NCBI RefSeq assembly: GCF_022230955.1
Contig: NZ_JAKKFI010000005.1
Location: forward strand, 1-32,752
Length of the DNA: 32,752 nt
Origin: Micromonospora cabrerizensis
GTDB taxonomy: Bacteria; Actinomycetota; Actinomycetes; Mycobacteriales; Micromonosporaceae
Reading direction: 5' to 3'
Part shown: in pieces, positions 32,743-32,752 of the stretch
Position numbering within the stretch: position 1 is the first letter of the stretch
Layout of the letters: each line of letters opens with the position of its first letter
The notes under the pieces: model-generated
Told to the model about the DNA's origin: nothing
Databases searched by the model: none
Seen by the model: only the letters and a program-made list of their open reading frames with translations
Position numbers and translations under genes: made by a program

Positions 32743-32752
32743 CCACCCCCAC

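Noticed and set aside
32153..32752. 199-codon minus-strand frame over the right-edge repeats
   Set aside because: Its repetitive protein comes solely from the 19-bp array and pentamer tract, readable in any frame; no ribosome binding site or family similarity.

Overview
The window is very GC-rich, densely packed actinobacterial chromosome. A Micromonosporaceae host (Micromonospora or close kin) is the best inference. Supporting traits are a DinB/mycothiol-dependent isomerase-family protein, an XRE-DUF5753 regulator, a CoaE-GrpB fusion (also known in mycobacteria), GTG/TTG starts, and several genes with a TANNNT -10 box only 6-7 nt before the start codon and no ribosome binding site (leaderless). 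I see no plasmid, integrase, transposase, CRISPR array, tRNA or rRNA.

The window runs from the first 19 codons of uvrA (left edge, minus strand) to coaE and a repeat-filled intergenic region (right edge), with uvrB at 26.5-28.6 kb. In mycobacteria coaE, uvrB, a metallo-beta-lactamase-fold gene and uvrA lie close together, so this looks like the same neighbourhood expanded by accessory genes.

Left part (1-10.2 kb): uvrA start, rsgA, a mycothiol-dependent isomerase-family gene with a metallo-hydrolase, a DedA protein, a class I methyltransferase, a cold-shock protein with a structured leader, an ArsR regulator/MFS exporter pair behind a striking triple palindrome, a phage-lysin-like orphan, and a MarR regulator/CocE hydrolase pair. 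Middle (10.3-18.6 kb): a divergent MmpL transporter sharing a palindromic operator with marR, a lipoprotein lytic transglycosylase, a DedA protein fused to a PAP2 domain that has lost its catalytic motifs, typA with a strong terminator, a cytoplasmic-looking beta-lactamase-fold hydrolase and a YhhN lysoplasmalogenase. Right-middle (18.5-25.2 kb): a tyrosine phosphatase; a dipeptide epimerase and NlpC/P60 peptidase that together look like a muropeptide-recycling pair; a nested inverted-repeat element; a TerC protein under a yybP-ykoY (manganese) riboswitch; and pnuC-nadR for nicotinamide riboside uptake and NAD synthesis. Right (25.3-32.8 kb): an orphan XRE-DUF5753 regulator, uvrB, a large unrecognised single-pass membrane protein with a duplicated outer domain, coaE-GrpB, and about 600 bp of non-coding repeats.

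Functional themes are DNA repair, cell-envelope and muropeptide turnover, metal homeostasis, NAD/CoA cofactor supply and regulated efflux. No obvious new multi-gene defence or biosynthetic system is present. The least explained items are the nested inverted repeat at 21.5 kb, the pseudo-phosphatase fusion, the triple operator at 6.9 kb, the lysin-like orphan, the duplicated-domain membrane protein, and the palindrome and 19-bp repeat array at the right edge.
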